DNA of 13,968 nt from Thioploca sp. (lineage in GTDB: Bacteria > Pseudomonadota > Gammaproteobacteria > Beggiatoales > Beggiatoaceae). Every line of letters starts with the position of its first letter. The first letter of the stretch is position 1. Both the position numbers and the translations under genes were made by a program. The notes under the pieces are model-generated. The model searched no databases. It had not been told where the DNA came from and saw nothing but the letters and a program-made list of their open reading frames with translations. Shown here one piece after another: positions 12,927 to 13,968 of this stretch. The stretch is from assembly GCA_011371325.1 (NCBI GenBank), contig DRQV01000121.1:1-13968 (forward strand), given 5' to 3'.

Positions 12927-13968
12927 ATGCCAAATTCCATTCTTGTTTTATCACCAGATGTAGTTACTGAACGTATGGCTGGCCCGGCTATTCGCTATTG
13001 GGAATTTGCTAAATCCTTAGTTACTAATTTTAAAGTTACGTTAGCGATTCCTAATTCGATATTTGAAGTACCTAGTTCAATTGAACCTGTTTATCTAGTA
13101 CAACATAAACATGAAAATATTGGTAAATTGATAGAAGAACATGATATTATTATTTTTCAGGGGTTTATTTTTGATCGTTATCCATTATTATCTGAAACTA
13201 GTAAAATTTTAGTTGCAGATTTATATGACCCAGTTCCTTTAGAAGGTTTAGAACAACATAATATAGATATTCATAACCAAATTAATATGATGAATAGACA
13301 GCTTAAACGAGCTGATTATTTTTTATGTGCTAGTGAACGTCAACGTAATTTATGGTTAGGACATTTATTAGCTTTGGGGCGAATTAATCCATTTACATAT
13401 CAACAAATCCAACAACGTGTAGTAACTATCCCTTTTGGCCTACCTAATATTAAACCACATCGTACTGGAATAGGTTTTGAGCATGAAGATAGTTTTATCT
13501 TGTTATGGGGTGGTGGAATTTGGGAATGGTTTGATCCTTTGACTTTAATTAGGGCTATTAATCGTTTATTACCAGACTATCCAAATATAAAATTAATTTT
13601 CTTAGGCACTCAACATCCTAATCCAACCATCCCAATAATGCCTAAACAGTTTCAAGCTGAGGCTTTGGCTAAAAAATTAAATTTGTATAATAAAGAAATT
13701 ATTTTTCAAACAGGTTGGGTTCCTTATACTGATTTAGCAAATTATTTGCTTGATGCTGATGTTGGGGTAAGTGCTCATTTTAATACATTAGAAAGTCACT
13801 TTTCTTTTCGTACTCGCATATTACATTATTTGTGGGCTAATAAACCAATTATTACTACGAGTGGTGATGTATTAGCTGATGATATCATAGCTAATAATGC
13901 TGGTATTGTAGTAGAACCAGAGGATGAAGCTGGTTGGGTATCTGCAATTAAAACAATATATAAATCTA
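12927..13968 (+). CDS. GT4-type glycosyltransferase, 3' end beyond the window
   Basis: An open frame of 347 complete codons starts at ATG 12927 and is still open at the window end. The protein starts with a Rossmann-like segment (SILVLSPDVVTERMAGPAIRY, 4-24). It continues with DLYDPVPLE (98-106), AD-YFLCASERQRNLWLG (129-145), and a second Rossmann domain opening with LLWGGGIWEWFDPLTLIRAI (192-211) and IKLIFLGTQHP (221-231). LANYLLDADVGVSAHFNTLES (270-290) and YLWANKPIITTSGD (301-314) then match the donor-binding half of GT-B fold, GT4-type enzymes. These transfer sugars from nucleotide-sugar donors onto surface polysaccharides or lipids. The acceptor is unknown. A polysaccharide locus probably continues to the right. 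Codon use is AT-rich like its neighbours. No Shine-Dalgarno is visible. Confidence 0.9.
   Translation, partial: MPNSILVLSPDVVTERMAGPAIRYWEFAKSLVTNFKVTLAIPNSIFEVPSSIEPVYLVQHKHENIGKLIEEHDIIIFQGFIFDRYPLLSETSKILVADLYDPVPLEGLEQHNIDIHNQINMMNRQLKRADYFLCASERQRNLWLGHLLALGRINPFTYQQIQQRVVTIPFGLPNIKPHRTGIGFEHEDSFILLWGGGIWEWFDPLTLIRAINRLLPDYPNIKLIFLGTQHPNPTIPIMPKQFQAEALAKKLNLYNKEIIFQTGWVPYTDLANYLLDADVGVSAHFNTLESHFSFRTRILHYLWANKPIITTSGDVLADDIIANNAGIVVEPEDEAGWVSAIKTIYKS

Overview
This AT-rich window (by eye roughly one third G+C) reads as chromosomal DNA from a low-GC gammaproteobacterium. The evidence is a fused three-function CysG, both IHF subunits, LapB, ErpA, an ihfA-linked MerR-type gene, six-domain ribosomal protein S1 and the cmk-rpsA-ihfB order. 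The tusA-dsrE2 pair points towards sulfur-oxidising metabolism, for example a Thiotrichales/Beggiatoa-like lineage, but that assignment is inference. I see no rRNA, tRNA, CRISPR array, insertion sequence or transposase gene.

Layout. Positions 1-123 (minus) hold the first 41 codons of a GH57 glycoside hydrolase. An intergenic stretch (124-389) follows, with an unusually GC-rich, hairpin-dense island. cysG (minus, 390-1778) is divergent from tusA-dsrE2 (plus, 1998-2729), which ends at a clear hairpin and meets erpA tail to tail. From 11809 down to 2867, ten genes all run on the minus strand: fmdB-like, cmk, rpsA, ihfB, lapB, pyrF, pheT, ihfA, a MerR-type gene and erpA. Upstream of them are a secreted TPR-OmpA protein (minus, 11940-12848) and a divergent GT4-type glycosyltransferase (plus, 12927 to the window end, open at the 3' end).

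Function. The block is mostly housekeeping: precursor and amino-acid charging steps (cmk, pyrF, pheT), translation (rpsA), nucleoid architecture (ihfA, ihfB), control of lipopolysaccharide synthesis (lapB) and Fe-S delivery (erpA). CysG makes siroheme, the cofactor of sulfite reductases including Dsr-type enzymes. TusA and DsrE2 handle protein-bound sulfane sulfur, so the left part looks like a small sulfur module. The edges carry carbohydrate-active and envelope genes.

The gene neighbourhood appears stitched from three conserved clusters (cmk-rpsA-ihfB, lapB-pyrF, pheT-ihfA-merR). pheS is missing beside pheT, lapA is missing beside lapB, and both IHF genes lie within 5.3 kb. I do not see a convincing new multi-gene system. 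The best candidates for something undescribed are the structured island at about 197-369 and the repeat-encoded basic tail on IHF beta.
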